Below are positions 16,361 through 24,878 of a stretch of 64,000 nucleotides of DNA, in pieces. Below the pieces are notes generated by a model. The model saw only the letters and a program-made list of their open reading frames with translations. It was not told the DNA's origin and ran no database searches. This DNA comes from Pedobacter westerhofensis. GTDB lineage: Bacteria > Bacteroidota > Bacteroidia > Sphingobacteriales > Sphingobacteriaceae. Each line of letters begins with the position of its first letter. Positions within the stretch are counted from its first letter, which is position 1. The stretch is from contig NZ_FXTN01000006.1 of NCBI RefSeq assembly GCF_900182595.1, positions 124,001 through 188,000 of the forward strand, in the 5' to 3' direction. Both the position numbers and the translations under genes were made by a program.

Positions 16361-17737
16361 TTATTTGTTGGTTTCAGGCTTGTGTGGCACATAAATTATA
16401 GTAATGATTGCTGCTAATACTGATATGCCTGCTGCAGCCAGGAATGCACTACTTAGCCCGGAAGAAAAGTCATGGGGTTTTAAATTGGCCGTATAAATAG
16501 AAACCATAGCTGCAATGCCAATAGCACCACCAATCTGCTGGCTGATTTGTAAAACGCCAGACGCGATACCTGCGTCTTGATCTTCAACTCCTTCAAGAAC
16601 TATAATACTACCTGGTGTGAAAACCAAGGCAACACCTACGCTATGTAGTATCACTGGGAAAAGAACATCTCCCCAATAAGTGCTGTTCGCATTAAGCCTT
16701 GAGAAACCAATTACACCTGCTGCTACAAGAATACAGCCTACCACCATTAGGTTGCGAACACCAAATCTGATCACCATGCGTGGCACAAACTGGGTAACCG
16801 AAAAGACTGTGATGGTCAGTGGCATATAAGCAAATCCTGCCAAAAGCGGATTTAACCCTAATACTTGTTGAAAATACTGCAGAATAAGGAATAATGATGC
16901 AAAATGCATTCCTACAACTGCTGCCATAACAATCAGTCCACCCTGTCTTGGTTTAGGACAAAGGATACTGAGCCTCAATAAGGGGTCTGCCACTTTTGAT
17001 TCGATCAAAAAAAACAAGGTAAACAAGAGTACAGCAGCGATAAAACTCCCGATTGTAAGCAATGATAACCAGCTATTTTCGGCAGCGCTGATAAAACCAT
17101 ACACAAGCGCCGTTGATCCGAAGATAGCAGTTAGTGCTCCGCTAAAATCTATTTTACCTTTTACTTTACTCGTTTCAGGTACTAGAAAGCCTATCGCTGC
17201 AAATGTAACTGCACCAACAGGAACGTTAATAAGCAATGACCATCGCCAGGATATGAATGCTGTCAAAGCACCACCTAAGATCAGTCCAACTGATGCGCCA
17301 ATGGATGATATAGCATTAAAAAGGGACAGGCCGTGATTTTTTTCTTCTTCATTTCTGGCCAAAATGGTAATTAGTGCAAGTACACTAGGGGCTGCTAAAG
17401 CAGAACCAACCCCTTGAAAAACACGTGCGATAATCAATACCGAAGGTGAGGGCGCTATTCCTCCTGCTAGAGAAGCAAGAACGAAGATCGCCAATCCGAT
17501 CTTAAATGCTTTGACTTGTCCGATCATGTCACCTAACCGGCCTCCTAAAAGTAGCAGGCCTCCAAAAGCAAGTGCAAAAGCATTTGGGATCCAGGAAAGA
17601 TCCGCTGCAGTAAAGCCCAGATCAATCTGAATATTCTTCAAAGAAACAATGACGATTAAAAAGTCCATCGCCAGCATGAGTTGTACTGTAAGTATAACGG
17701 CTAAGGCGGTTTTTCGATAAATTAAAGTTGCTGGCAT
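16361..17737 (-). CDS. MFS transporter, DHA2-like multidrug exporter
   Basis: About 458 residues from the ATG at 17737 (MPATLIYRKTALAVILTVQL). A longer frame begins with a TTG at 17770 inside a promoter box and is rejected. Many hydrophobic helices are visible; motif A is represented by GGLLLLGGRLGDMIGQ, and motif C by the region of SIGASVGLILGGALTAFISWRWSLLINVPVG, as in drug/proton antiporters with 14 helices (DHA2). It probably exports a toxic compound or a product of the SDR/SnoaL enzymes encoded downstream. A TetR-like remnant lies just upstream, suggesting a lost local repressor. Confidence 0.9.
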   Translation of the reverse strand: MPATLIYRKTALAVILTVQLMLAMDFLIVIVSLKNIQIDLGFTAADLSWIPNAFALAFGGLLLLGGRLGDMIGQVKAFKIGLAIFVLASLAGGIAPSPSVLIIARVFQGVGSALAAPSVLALITILARNEEEKNHGLSLFNAISSIGASVGLILGGALTAFISWRWSLLINVPVGAVTFAAIGFLVPETSKVKGKIDFSGALTAIFGSTALVYGFISAAENSWLSLLTIGSFIAAVLLFTLFFLIESKVADPLLRLSILCPKPRQGGLIVMAAVVGMHFASLFLILQYFQQVLGLNPLLAGFAYMPLTITVFSVTQFVPRMVIRFGVRNLMVVGCILVAAGVIGFSRLNANSTYWGDVLFPVILHSVGVALVFTPGSIIVLEGVEDQDAGIASGVLQISQQIGGAIGIAAMVSIYTANLKPHDFSSGLSSAFLAAAGISVLAAIITIIYVPHKPETNK

Positions 17738-17756
17738 AGTATTATTGTTATTCAGA

Positions 17757-17820
17757 ATTGATTGCTCCAAATTTATTGGTGGTCTTATATTCTGTATTGA
17801 TTGTTCCAGATTTATTGCTG
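17757..17820. repeat. Two imperfect 25-bp direct repeats containing the MFS promoter box
   Basis: 17757-17781 and 17796-17820 match at 22 of 25 positions with a 39-bp period. The first copy holds an exact minus-strand -7 box TAAATTTG (17768-17775), about 30 nt upstream of the MFS ATG; the second copy carries the variant TAAATCTG. A tandem duplication of the promoter region, or paired regulator sites, would explain it. Confidence 0.6.
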
Positions 17821-17864
17821 TTTTGACCTCACTATGTTAATATTAAAAAGTCTATAATTATAAG

Positions 17865-18012
17865 TTATTTGGATAGTTGAGAAGTCACGCGCTGCACCAT
17901 CTTTTTGATTTTTACGGGACCCTGATGCAGTATGTGAAATTCATGCGAGCCGGTAAAAGCATTGATAAACACTAATGCTGATTTTTCATTGTAAAATAGC
18001 GGTGATTTCTGT
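17865..18012 (-). pseudogene. C-terminal remnant of a MARNVEF-clade TetR gene
   Basis: The minus strand encodes SALVFINAFTGSHEFHILHQ followed by GPVKIKKMVQRVTSQLSK and a stop at 17865. This aligns with the ends of the three intact TetR genes here (for example DFIINHFTGWHESFIIHKDE, then KRIKKMAKFLIEQLSR). Nothing corresponding to the helix-turn-helix is present upstream; instead the zwf gene ends at 18031. It is therefore a truncated regulator at the head of the MFS-SDR-SnoaL operon. The exact left end of homology (about 18012) is uncertain. Confidence 0.7.
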
Positions 18013-18030
18013 AACAGTTGGAGGTTCAAA

Positions 18031-19539
18031 CTATGTTATTTGCAAACATCTTGATGTTAATTCATCTATATCTGTTCTGTAGGTATGGGGAATAATCAGT
18101 TCCTCCGGGGCAATCCCGGCCGTATAGACCAAAAGATCATCTGATCCTTGGCTCCAGGCATCCAATACGGGCATGATTACGTCCCAAGCCTCATTCACTT
18201 GGTCTGCACGCATAAAAAGCGAGGGATCGCCGGCAAGCATATCAGATATTAGCGTTTCATATGCCTCCGGGCTATACTGATTATCTGCGCCGAAATCAAA
18301 GATCATTTCAGCTGTCCTTAGCCCGGTGTTAACTCCTGGCTTCTTGGCGTTCAAACGAAGGCGGATATCGGTACCTGGTTGCAGATTGATCAGAAGCCTG
18401 TTGGGTAACTGATCGCCTCCATAGATATCTCTGAACGGCCCCTCTGCCTGATTGCGAAAGTTCACCTTTACCGATGAAGACTTTTCAAGCAGCCTTTTTC
18501 CTGTACGCAGAAAGAAGGGGACACCTGCCCAGCGTGGGTTATCGATAAAAAAATTAAGAGCAACATAGGTCTCGGTTATAGAGTCTTGATGTACGCCATC
18601 CTCCTCAAGATATCCCACAACATCTTTTCCGTCTATGGTTCCTGAACCATATCGGCCTCTAACTACAAATTCCCGAACCTCTTCAACGGGAATACGCCTG
18701 ATTGCCTTTAAGAGTTCTACCTTTCTATCCCTGATATGTTCTGCCTCAATAATATCGGGAGACTCCATGGCTACCATTGAAAGTATCTGCAGCAGATGGT
18801 TTTGAATCATATCCTTTAAGGCACCAGCAGCTTCAAAATAGCTTCCCCGTCCCTCAACGCCTATTTTTTCAGCAACGGTGATATCGACCGACTCAATGTA
18901 CTCTGCATTCCATAAAGGTTCGAACAGTGCATTGGCAAATCGGAGGGATAATATGTTCTGAACGGTTTCCTTCCCCAGATAATGGTCAATCCTGTAGATT
19001 TGTTTCTCGCTGAATGAGCTTGTCAGAAGCTCATTTAGTTCTACTGCAGATGTCTTAGTATGCCCGAAGGGTTTTTCTATTATAATCCTGTCGTGATCAA
19101 GTCCGTCTGCAAGACCCGCCAGTTTGATGTTTTCTGTAACCTTGGCGATAAATCGTGGGGCGACCGAAAGGTAAAATATGCGGTCCGACCTTTCCCCGAA
19201 GCCTATTTCGGCCGCCTCAATCTTCTCTTCTAGTCCACTATAGGAATCAAAGCTCTCGATCGAGGACCTGAAATAATATAAGCGGCAGGCGAAACCTTCC
19301 CACTCTTCCAGTGAAGGAACTCCGCTCCTGGAGAAGACAGAAAGGTCATTAAATAATTTTTCCCTATAGGCCGAATTCTCAAGATCAGTCCTTCCTAGTC
19401 CAATGATCTGAAAATTCTGCGGCATGCGTCCATCCAGATAAAGGTTGTATAGCGCCGGAATCAGTTTCCTTTTAGCAAGATCACCCGTTCCGCCAAAGAT
19501 GACAATGACGGCGGGTACGGTTCTTTTTCTTTTTTCCAT
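18031..19539 (-). CDS. zwf: Glucose-6-phosphate 1-dehydrogenase
   Basis: A 502-residue cytosolic enzyme oxidising glucose-6-phosphate to 6-phosphogluconolactone with NADP+ (oxidative pentose phosphate pathway). The N-terminal Rossmann motif FGGTGDLAKRKLIPALYNLY at about 15-34 and the active-site block RIDHYLGKETVQNI with the substrate-binding Lys and catalytic His are intact. The EKPFGH segment is also present. Length is normal. It lies 29 bp downstream of gnd, so the two form an operon. A 6-phosphogluconolactonase gene, often between them, is absent here. The NADPH made would serve the many reductases nearby. Confidence 0.97.
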   Translation of the reverse strand: MEKRKRTVPAVIVIFGGTGDLAKRKLIPALYNLYLDGRMPQNFQIIGLGRTDLENSAYREKLFNDLSVFSRSGVPSLEEWEGFACRLYYFRSSIESFDSYSGLEEKIEAAEIGFGERSDRIFYLSVAPRFIAKVTENIKLAGLADGLDHDRIIIEKPFGHTKTSAVELNELLTSSFSEKQIYRIDHYLGKETVQNILSLRFANALFEPLWNAEYIESVDITVAEKIGVEGRGSYFEAAGALKDMIQNHLLQILSMVAMESPDIIEAEHIRDRKVELLKAIRRIPVEEVREFVVRGRYGSGTIDGKDVVGYLEEDGVHQDSITETYVALNFFIDNPRWAGVPFFLRTGKRLLEKSSSVKVNFRNQAEGPFRDIYGGDQLPNRLLINLQPGTDIRLRLNAKKPGVNTGLRTAEMIFDFGADNQYSPEAYETLISDMLAGDPSLFMRADQVNEAWDVIMPVLDAWSQGSDDLLVYTAGIAPEELIIPHTYRTDIDELTSRCLQIT

Positions 19540-19568
19540 TTTTTAAAATACTTATGATTGAACCGGGA

Positions 19569-20978
19569 TCAGTCCCAGATACTATGATAGGTACCCGTGC
19601 TGTCGGTTCTTTCATAAAGATGGGCACCAAAGTAATCTCGTTGTGCCTGTATTAGGTTGGTTGGGAGCTCTGCACTCCTATAGGCATCAAAATAAGAAAG
19701 AGCAGACATAAAGGCCGGAACCGCCACACCAGCGTCGACGGCTAGCTTAATTGTGGATCTTGCCGACTTCTGTTTGTCGGACAGGTCAGACCCAATCTTG
19801 TCATCAAGCAATAGATTTGGCAGTCGAGGATCTCTGATGTAAGCCTGTCTGAAGTCTTCCAGGCTAACAGAACGGATGATGCAGCCGCCACGCCATATCC
19901 TGGAGATATCTTCCAGGTTTAGACCATAGTCATAGTGCTCAGAGGCTACCTGTAACTGGGCCATCCCCTGGGCATACGTATTTATGATAGAAAAGTACAG
20001 CGCATCATGCAAAGTATTCAGGATCTCAGTTTGATCATCAGTGAAATGAGCAGTGCTTTCCCAGATAAGTTTTGATGAAGCCTGACGCCTCTGGTCCTTG
20101 TATTTTGAAAGATCACGGATGTTAACTGCGGCATCTATTGTAGGAACGGGAACCTGAAGATCCATTGCGTTCTGTGATGTCCATTTACCAGTACCTTTTG
20201 CACGTGCAACATCTGAAATCACATTGATCAGTCTTACATCAGTATCTCCATCAAATTTGTTGAGCACCTTTCCGGTGATCTCGATCAAAAAGGACTTGAG
20301 ATTTGTATTATTCCAGCTACTGAAGGTCTCCTGGATTAATGAATCCTTTATCCCCAGTACCTTTCTCATCAGGTCATATGTTTCAGCGATCAGCTGCATG
20401 ATGCCGTATTCAATCCCGTTATGTATCATTTTCACGTAGTTACCGGCAGACCCGTTCCCTAAATACGTAACGCAAGGCTCTCCGTTTACTTTAGCGGCAA
20501 TGGCTTCAAATATCGGCCGCAACCGCTCATAAGCCTTTTTATCACCGCCTGGCATCATGCTGGGCCCAAATCTGGCGCCATTTTCCCCACCAGAAACTCC
20601 CATTCCGAAAAAATGTATTCCTTTTGCTTGAAGCTCGATAAATCTCCGGTCGGTATCGGTGAAGTATGAATTGCCGCCATCAACTATTATGTCACCCTTT
20701 TCTAAATGGGGCAGAAGGCTTTCGATGGTCTCATCTACTGGTTTTCCTGCAGGCACAAGCAGCATTATTGCCCTTGGACTTTTTAGTTGTCGCACAAAAG
20801 ATGCAGGATCCGTTGTCGCACTTACCTGCATATGATCTTCTGATTCACTTAACAATGTGGATGCCTTTTTTGGATCTCTTGCCATGCCTACCACGGAAAA
20901 ACCGTGATCTGCTATATTTAAGAGCAGATTTCTGCCCATTACTCCCAGGCCTACAATGCCAAAATCGTGGTTGTTCAT
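19569..20978 (-). CDS. gnd: 6-phosphogluconate dehydrogenase, decarboxylating
   Basis: A 469-residue enzyme converting 6-phosphogluconate to ribulose-5-phosphate and CO2 with NADP+. GLGVMGRNLLLNIADHG at about 10-26 is the cofactor loop, with MARDP after the second strand. The signature VSGGENGARFGPSMMPGG and the active-site KMIHNGIEYGIMQ, with catalytic Lys and His-Asn, are intact. The all-helical C-terminal domain ends in QRDYFGAHLYERTDSTGTYH, as in long-form enzymes. It is the first gene of the gnd-zwf pair. Confidence 0.97.
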   Translation of the reverse strand: MNNHDFGIVGLGVMGRNLLLNIADHGFSVVGMARDPKKASTLLSESEDHMQVSATTDPASFVRQLKSPRAIMLLVPAGKPVDETIESLLPHLEKGDIIVDGGNSYFTDTDRRFIELQAKGIHFFGMGVSGGENGARFGPSMMPGGDKKAYERLRPIFEAIAAKVNGEPCVTYLGNGSAGNYVKMIHNGIEYGIMQLIAETYDLMRKVLGIKDSLIQETFSSWNNTNLKSFLIEITGKVLNKFDGDTDVRLINVISDVARAKGTGKWTSQNAMDLQVPVPTIDAAVNIRDLSKYKDQRRQASSKLIWESTAHFTDDQTEILNTLHDALYFSIINTYAQGMAQLQVASEHYDYGLNLEDISRIWRGGCIIRSVSLEDFRQAYIRDPRLPNLLLDDKIGSDLSDKQKSARSTIKLAVDAGVAVPAFMSALSYFDAYRSAELPTNLIQAQRDYFGAHLYERTDSTGTYHSIWD

Positions 20979-21134
20979 TATATTAAATTTTAGATTTTAA
21001 TATTTATTCGACTACTTAATAATTTATTTTTGAAGCTTCTGGTAAAATTTGTTCATATACTAAACCAGCGTCAGTCAGTTAAGCCAGCGCATTTCTTCCT
21101 AAGACCTGATTTTGTATTATCTATTTTCTTATAG

Positions 21135-22028
21135 TCAGTGAATGAGATCTGCTTTAACGAAGGCTATTTTTCCATTCCTGATTTTGAAATCAAAAGTTCC
21201 ACCGATTTTTCCTTCTGGAAAATCACCGGTAAATTCTACTTCTAAATGCGCATTTTCTTCATCGGCGATCGCTAGATTCACTTGGATCGTGTGCGTATTA
21301 TAGCCAATAAAGTAGCTTTCAAAATATTCTTTGACGCCTTTATGTCCACTAAATTTTCTTCCCACTGAAGGATCATCCAATACAGCATCGGGTAAATAGA
21401 AGTCCAGATATTTTTCCGTATCGAAAGCGTTGCTGGCAACAATCCAGTCACTGATGAATTTTTGAATGTTTATATGCTCTAATTTTTTCAAAAATATAGG
21501 TTTTGCTTTTAAAACTTCTTGATATATGGGACACGTTTGTGAATGTGCTCCCGGCAAGTAACCAATACTCATCAGAAACTCGTTCACTATTTCACCTCCG
21601 GTAAAACGAAACGTTTTCTTGAAAAGCTTTACCCATTCCTCTTTGCTTTTTGGATGATGGTGTTCCATCCATTTTTCGAAGCTCCCGTATTCTTTTTGAA
21701 TAGCTAAAATGAATTTTGCATTTTCTATCGCTGCATTTACTTTCAACTTATTACGGATTATTCCAGGATCGCTTAAAAGACGTTCACGGTCTTTATCGGT
21801 GTAACTTGCTACTTTTTCTATATTGAAATTATCATAAGCTTGCCTGATGTTTTTTTCTTTTTTTAAGATGATTTCCCAACTCAAACCTGCCTGATTGATT
21901 TCCATGAGCAACCGTCCAAACAATTCATTATCATCGTGAATAGGAAAACCGTAATGCTGGTCATGATAGTTCTGGTGCAAACTACGACCAGGCTCTTTCA
22001 TCATGGGTATATAGTTACAATAGCTCAT
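21135..22028 (-). CDS. Fusion of DNA-3-methyladenine glycosylase I (Tag) with a SnoaL-like domain
   Basis: A 297-residue protein with two unrelated domains. Residues 1-180 are a Tag-type glycosylase of the helix-hairpin-helix superfamily, which excises N3-methyladenine: Cys4, His22 (NYHDQHYG), and the late HSQTC pair match the four zinc ligands of E. coli Tag, and INQAGLSWEIIL holds the base-pocket Glu and Trp. Residues 185-297 (HINIQKFISDWIVASNAFDT onward) form a SnoaL-like domain homologous to the stand-alone protein at 6746-7093, with the same ending GKIAFVKADLIH. The frame is uninterrupted. Its promoter is of the same AraC-type class as that of the stand-alone gene. The second domain's role is unknown. 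Confidence 0.88.
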   Translation of the reverse strand: MSYCNYIPMMKEPGRSLHQNYHDQHYGFPIHDDNELFGRLLMEINQAGLSWEIILKKEKNIRQAYDNFNIEKVASYTDKDRERLLSDPGIIRNKLKVNAAIENAKFILAIQKEYGSFEKWMEHHHPKSKEEWVKLFKKTFRFTGGEIVNEFLMSIGYLPGAHSQTCPIYQEVLKAKPIFLKKLEHINIQKFISDWIVASNAFDTEKYLDFYLPDAVLDDPSVGRKFSGHKGVKEYFESYFIGYNTHTIQVNLAIADEENAHLEVEFTGDFPEGKIGGTFDFKIRNGKIAFVKADLIH

Positions 22029-22051
22029 TTTATTTTTATTTCTTTATATCA

Positions 22052-22113
22052 CAAAGATGATCTGAATAATTAAGGCAGCATTCGTCAAAACGGAGCATAT
22101 TGTTGCCGTTTTG
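22052..22113 (-). promoter_or_regulatory. AraC-type direct-repeat promoter (site 3 of 5)
   Basis: On the minus strand CAAAACGGCAAC (22102-22113) and CGTTTTGACGAA (22081-22092) are 21 bp apart. After 21 nt comes the -7-like CATCTTTG (22052-22059), 23 nt before the ATG at 22028. The block 22081-22118 is also a perfect 13-bp inverted repeat (TTCGTCAAAACGG and its complement) with a 12-nt spacer. Confidence 0.65.
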
Positions 22114-22201
22114 ACGAAATAACATTATCTGTTTGAATTGCGCCACAGAACTAGTTTTCCTGAAGTTTAATTTTACGTAACATTTGTTTTAAAATAAGAG
22201 C

Positions 22202-22987
22202 CTAAAAAGTAGTCGGGATAGTTCCCCCATCTATGACATAATTGGCTCCTGTAATATAGGAGGCTTTGGGTGAAGCAAGAAAACCTACCAAATGTGCTAT
22301 TTCTTCGGGCTGAGCAAGTCTGTTCATAGGCACACCTCCCAGGCTGTCCATGACTAATTGAGCTGCTTCGTCCAGGGTTTTCCCTATAGAATTGCCGTAG
22401 CTGGAAAGAAAGGCTTCCATGGCTGTAGTTTTTACCATTCCAGGTGAAACGGTTATGACCCGGACACCTTTTGATGCAACTTCATTAGCCAGTGCCTTGC
22501 TATAATTATTAAGGGCTGCCTTGGTTACTCCATAGGAGAAATTAGAAGCATAAAGCGGTAACTTGCCATTAAGAGAGGAAATATGAATAACCACGCCTGT
22601 ATTACGCTCGATCATCGAGGGAACAAGTGCTTTGTCCAGCTTGATGGCTGCTAGTAAATTTAATTGCAGATCTTTCTCCCAATCCTCATCAGACAAGACG
22701 CCGAAACCGCCTGCTGGAGAAGAAGTTCCTCCAACATTGTTGACCAAAATATCCAAACCGCCATATTGTTCCGTGATTTTTAAGGCTAGATTTTCGTTAT
22801 CTGAACTTTTTGTCACATCTGCTGCTATAAAATCATGATTTATATCTTCTGTCGGTTTGCTTCTTGCTGATACAATAACGGTAGCTCCTAATACCGCTAA
22901 TTGGTCTGCAATTGCTTTTCCAATTCCTTTCGTTCCTCCAGTAACCAATGCTACTTTTCCTGTTAATTCTTTTTCTGTACTGTTCAT
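22202..22987 (-). CDS. Classical SDR oxidoreductase (NNxGG type)
   Basis: A 261-residue SDR starting [28 protein letters not shown] is at 16-23, NNVGG replaces NNAG, and catalytic Ser (HISSLNG), Tyr and Lys (YGVTK) are present. The end [17 protein letters not shown] is typical. It belongs to the same subfamily as 15512-16306 and 39125-39919, but here no SnoaL partner follows. A perfect GAAACGTACGTTTC palindrome lies 19 bp upstream of the ATG, in the 18-bp class linked to the MARNVEF TetR proteins, so TetR repression is likely although no TetR gene is adjacent. Confidence 0.92.
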   Translation of the reverse strand: MNSTEKELTGKVALVTGGTKGIGKAIADQLAVLGATVIVSARSKPTEDINHDFIAADVTKSSDNENLALKITEQYGGLDILVNNVGGTSSPAGGFGVLSDEDWEKDLQLNLLAAIKLDKALVPSMIERNTGVVIHISSLNGKLPLYASNFSYGVTKAALNNYSKALANEVASKGVRVITVSPGMVKTTAMEAFLSSYGNSIGKTLDEAAQLVMDSLGGVPMNRLAQPEEIAHLVGFLASPKASYITGANYVIDGGTIPTTF

Positions 22988-23003
22988 TTTTACATTGTTT
23001 TAA

Positions 23004-23021
23004 CTGAAACGTACGTTTCAA
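23004..23021. promoter_or_regulatory. TetR-type operator before the 22987 SDR
   Basis: CTGAAACGTACGTTTCAA contains the perfect 14-bp palindrome GAAACGTACGTTTC (23006-23019). It overlaps CAAATTTG (23019-23026), a possible -7 box for the SDR, whose ATG is at 22987. The layout matches the operators at 4788-4805 and 23784-23801. Confidence 0.7.
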
Positions 23022-23043
23022 ATTTGTTTAAAAAAAATATTTA

Positions 23044-23667
23044 TTATTGAATTGATTTCACGGGGTCTCTTAGAATGGTTTTTAAATGTTGTTGACTTTG
23101 TCCTCTTTCAAAATGGATCAAGTGAATTTCATGGTGCATTCCTGATTTGACCAGACTATTTTCAGTTGCGAAGTCTTGCAGAATAGGCAATGTCTCCAAT
23201 TCCCCTGCAAGAGGCCCTAAGTGCATTAGCTGAACAGATTTTCCCGCAGTATAAGTGAATCGCTTAAATTCAGTGGCAAAAGAAATATCATTACTTTTTG
23301 CAGCAGTTGTTTTAATGTCGTCTTCTGTAACAAAATCCGGAATAAGTACTACGATCCTATAATGGAGCAAGTCTAAATCTACTGTAGTATAAAAATTTCC
23401 AATATCTACGAATCCTTCTTTGTCGTCAAACCAATAAAAAATCTCGACAATATCATTTTTAAATGATTTCTGCGTTCCTTTAAACTGATCTTGAAGTTGA
23501 ATGATGAATTCAAGTATTGCTTTTTTCTTTTGGTAAAAAATGTTTGTTCCTGGACTTCCGCTTCCAAGAATGGATAAATAGGTGTGTTCTCCGATTTCTA
23601 CTATTTCTGGCTGTGTTTTGGCGGAGTAATAACCGCTTAATTCGTTTGGAATGTCTATCATATGCAT
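23044..23667 (-). CDS. GyrI-like small-molecule-binding domain protein
   Basis: A 207-residue protein without a DNA-binding domain. The segment EIVEIGEHTYLSILGSGSPG near residue 20, the FYWFDDKEG region, and the end VQLMHLGPLAGELETLPILQ followed by MHHEIHLIHFER and LKTILRDPV match stand-alone GyrI-like/YhcX-type proteins of the effector-binding (SHS2 pair) fold. These bind or sometimes hydrolyse small cationic or electrophilic compounds. The exact ligand is not predictable. Met3 is an alternative start. It lies 57 bp upstream of the SDR at 22202-22987, and a TetR-type operator lies 117 bp before its own start. Confidence 0.78.
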   Translation of the reverse strand: MHMIDIPNELSGYYSAKTQPEIVEIGEHTYLSILGSGSPGTNIFYQKKKAILEFIIQLQDQFKGTQKSFKNDIVEIFYWFDDKEGFVDIGNFYTTVDLDLLHYRIVVLIPDFVTEDDIKTTAAKSNDISFATEFKRFTYTAGKSVQLMHLGPLAGELETLPILQDFATENSLVKSGMHHEIHLIHFERGQSQQHLKTILRDPVKSIQ

Positions 23668-23783
23668 AATAAGAAAGTTTTTTTAGTAAAAAATTATTTT
23701 TATTGCCCCATTAGTACCGCTACTGTTTTCTTAATTCTTATCTTTTCCAGATGAATGAATGTATTGTAAAGATACAAAAAGAT

Positions 23784-23801
23784 CTGAAACATACATTTCA
23801 G
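23784..23801. promoter_or_regulatory. TetR-type operator before the GyrI-like gene
   Basis: CTGAAACATACATTTCAG is an 18-bp dyad with arms CTGAAA/TTTCAG, extended by one more pair on each side. It belongs to the same class as 23004-23021 and lies between the Crp-type gene and the GyrI-like gene. Confidence 0.62.
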
Positions 23802-23807
23802 AATTAT

Positions 23808-24410
23808 TTATTTTAAGTCATTTTCGAAAATCCGCTTTTTCATTCTGCTCAACGAGGGATTCTTGATTCCCAGAAAGGAAGCGATATGAAAGGACGCTAC
23901 CCGTTGCACAATATTCGGGTGATCTTTTAGCAGATTGAGGTAACGCTGTTCGTGGGAGAGAAACAACAGATCCTCCGCTCGTCCCTGAGCGTGATTAAAA
24001 AAATGTTCGGCAAGAATTCTCCCAAATCGTTCCCAGGCTTTATGGTCCCGGTAGAGATTTTGTAAATCGACGTAGGGAACATATAGAATCTCTGCATCCT
24101 CCAAGGCTTCGATATAATAGTTACAGGGATATTGATAAATGAAACTCCGAAAGGAAACAATAAACTGACCTTCAGAAAAAAAGAATATGTTTTTTTCTTC
24201 GTCTTTTTCCGGATCATAGTAATAAACACGGAAAATACCTTTGACCACAATTCCGAGGTCTTTACATACAACGTTTTGTTTGTTGTAAAAATTTCCTTTG
24301 GGAATTTCCCGTTTCCGCCAAAGGGGGAGACTAACAGAAACATCAGCTTCCGTTAGTCCTGCAAATGGCGTTACAACATCTTGCAAGTAGCTTGCTATAT
24401 CTATTTTCAT
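23808..24410 (-). CDS. Crp/Fnr family transcriptional regulator
   Basis: About 200 residues from the ATG at 24410 (MKIDIASYLQDVVTPFAGLT). A TTG six bases further upstream would overlap the preceding stop. The N-terminal two thirds form a cyclic-nucleotide-binding-like jelly roll (FYNKQNVVCKDLGIVVKGIFRVYYYDPEKDEEKNIFFFSEGQFI). The C-terminus carries a winged helix in which VASFHIASFLGIKNPSLSRMKKRI is the recognition segment. No Fe-S Cys cluster is seen, and cAMP-binding residues are not evident, so the ligand may be different or absent. It is adjacent to the peroxiredoxin gene, with which it is probably co-transcribed. Confidence 0.88.
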   Translation of the reverse strand: MKIDIASYLQDVVTPFAGLTEADVSVSLPLWRKREIPKGNFYNKQNVVCKDLGIVVKGIFRVYYYDPEKDEEKNIFFFSEGQFIVSFRSFIYQYPCNYYIEALEDAEILYVPYVDLQNLYRDHKAWERFGRILAEHFFNHAQGRAEDLLFLSHEQRYLNLLKDHPNIVQRVASFHIASFLGIKNPSLSRMKKRIFENDLK

Positions 24411-24412
24411 AT

Positions 24413-24877
24413 TCAACGGTTTAAATACTCTAACGTTTTATCGACGTGGGCATCGCCGTTTAGAAAACCCCGGTATTTGAAAGCCACTTTTCCCTGTTCG
24501 TCCACTACGAAAGTTTCCCGACCTGTAAGGAACAATACATTTTTGATCCCGAAGGACTTCAATACTTTATTATCGGGATCACTTAACAACGTAAAATTCA
24601 GGCTATGGTGCTCGGCGAATTGCTTATGGCTATTTACGCTACCAGAATTAATACCGATGACCATCGCACCTTTATCTTCAAAATATTTGTAACTGTCCCG
24701 GAAAGCACAGGCCTCTTTGGTACAAACCCCGCTTTCATCTTTCGGGTAAAAATAGATAACTAACTTCTTACCTCGGTAATCTTGAATATTAATCTGCTTA
24801 CCGTCTTGATTTTCTAGTACAAACGCTGGAATTGTATCGCCAACGTCTATTGTTGTTTTTCTTTTTGTGCTCATCAT
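24413..24877 (-). CDS. bcp: Thioredoxin-dependent peroxiredoxin, Bcp type
   Basis: About 154 residues from the ATG at 24877 (Met-Met-Ser; the second Met is an alternative). The PrxQ/Bcp signature is present: FYPKDESGVCTKEACAFRD with peroxidatic Cys52 and resolving Cys57 five residues apart, as in atypical 2-Cys Bcp enzymes, although SGV replaces the commoner TPG before the Cys. It reduces H2O2 and organic hydroperoxides in the cytosol. A longer frame would start from TTG at 24901, inside the previous gene. It lies one base after the hydrolase stop and two bases before the regulator start, a tight operon. Confidence 0.92.
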   Translation of the reverse strand: MMSTKRKTTIDVGDTIPAFVLENQDGKQINIQDYRGKKLVIYFYPKDESGVCTKEACAFRDSYKYFEDKGAMVIGINSGSVNSHKQFAEHHSLNFTLLSDPDNKVLKSFGIKNVLFLTGRETFVVDEQGKVAFKYRGFLNGDAHVDKTLEYLNR

Positions 24878-24878
24878 T

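Noticed and set aside
18031..20978. Entner-Doudoroff or complete oxidative pentose phosphate operon
   Set aside because: Only zwf and gnd are present; no lactonase, edd or eda gene is in the window.
22081..22118. Perfect 13-bp inverted repeat as a stand-alone transcription terminator
   Set aside because: It lies upstream of its gene, has no T-tract, and coincides with the direct-repeat promoter geometry shared with four other sites, so a regulatory reading fits better.
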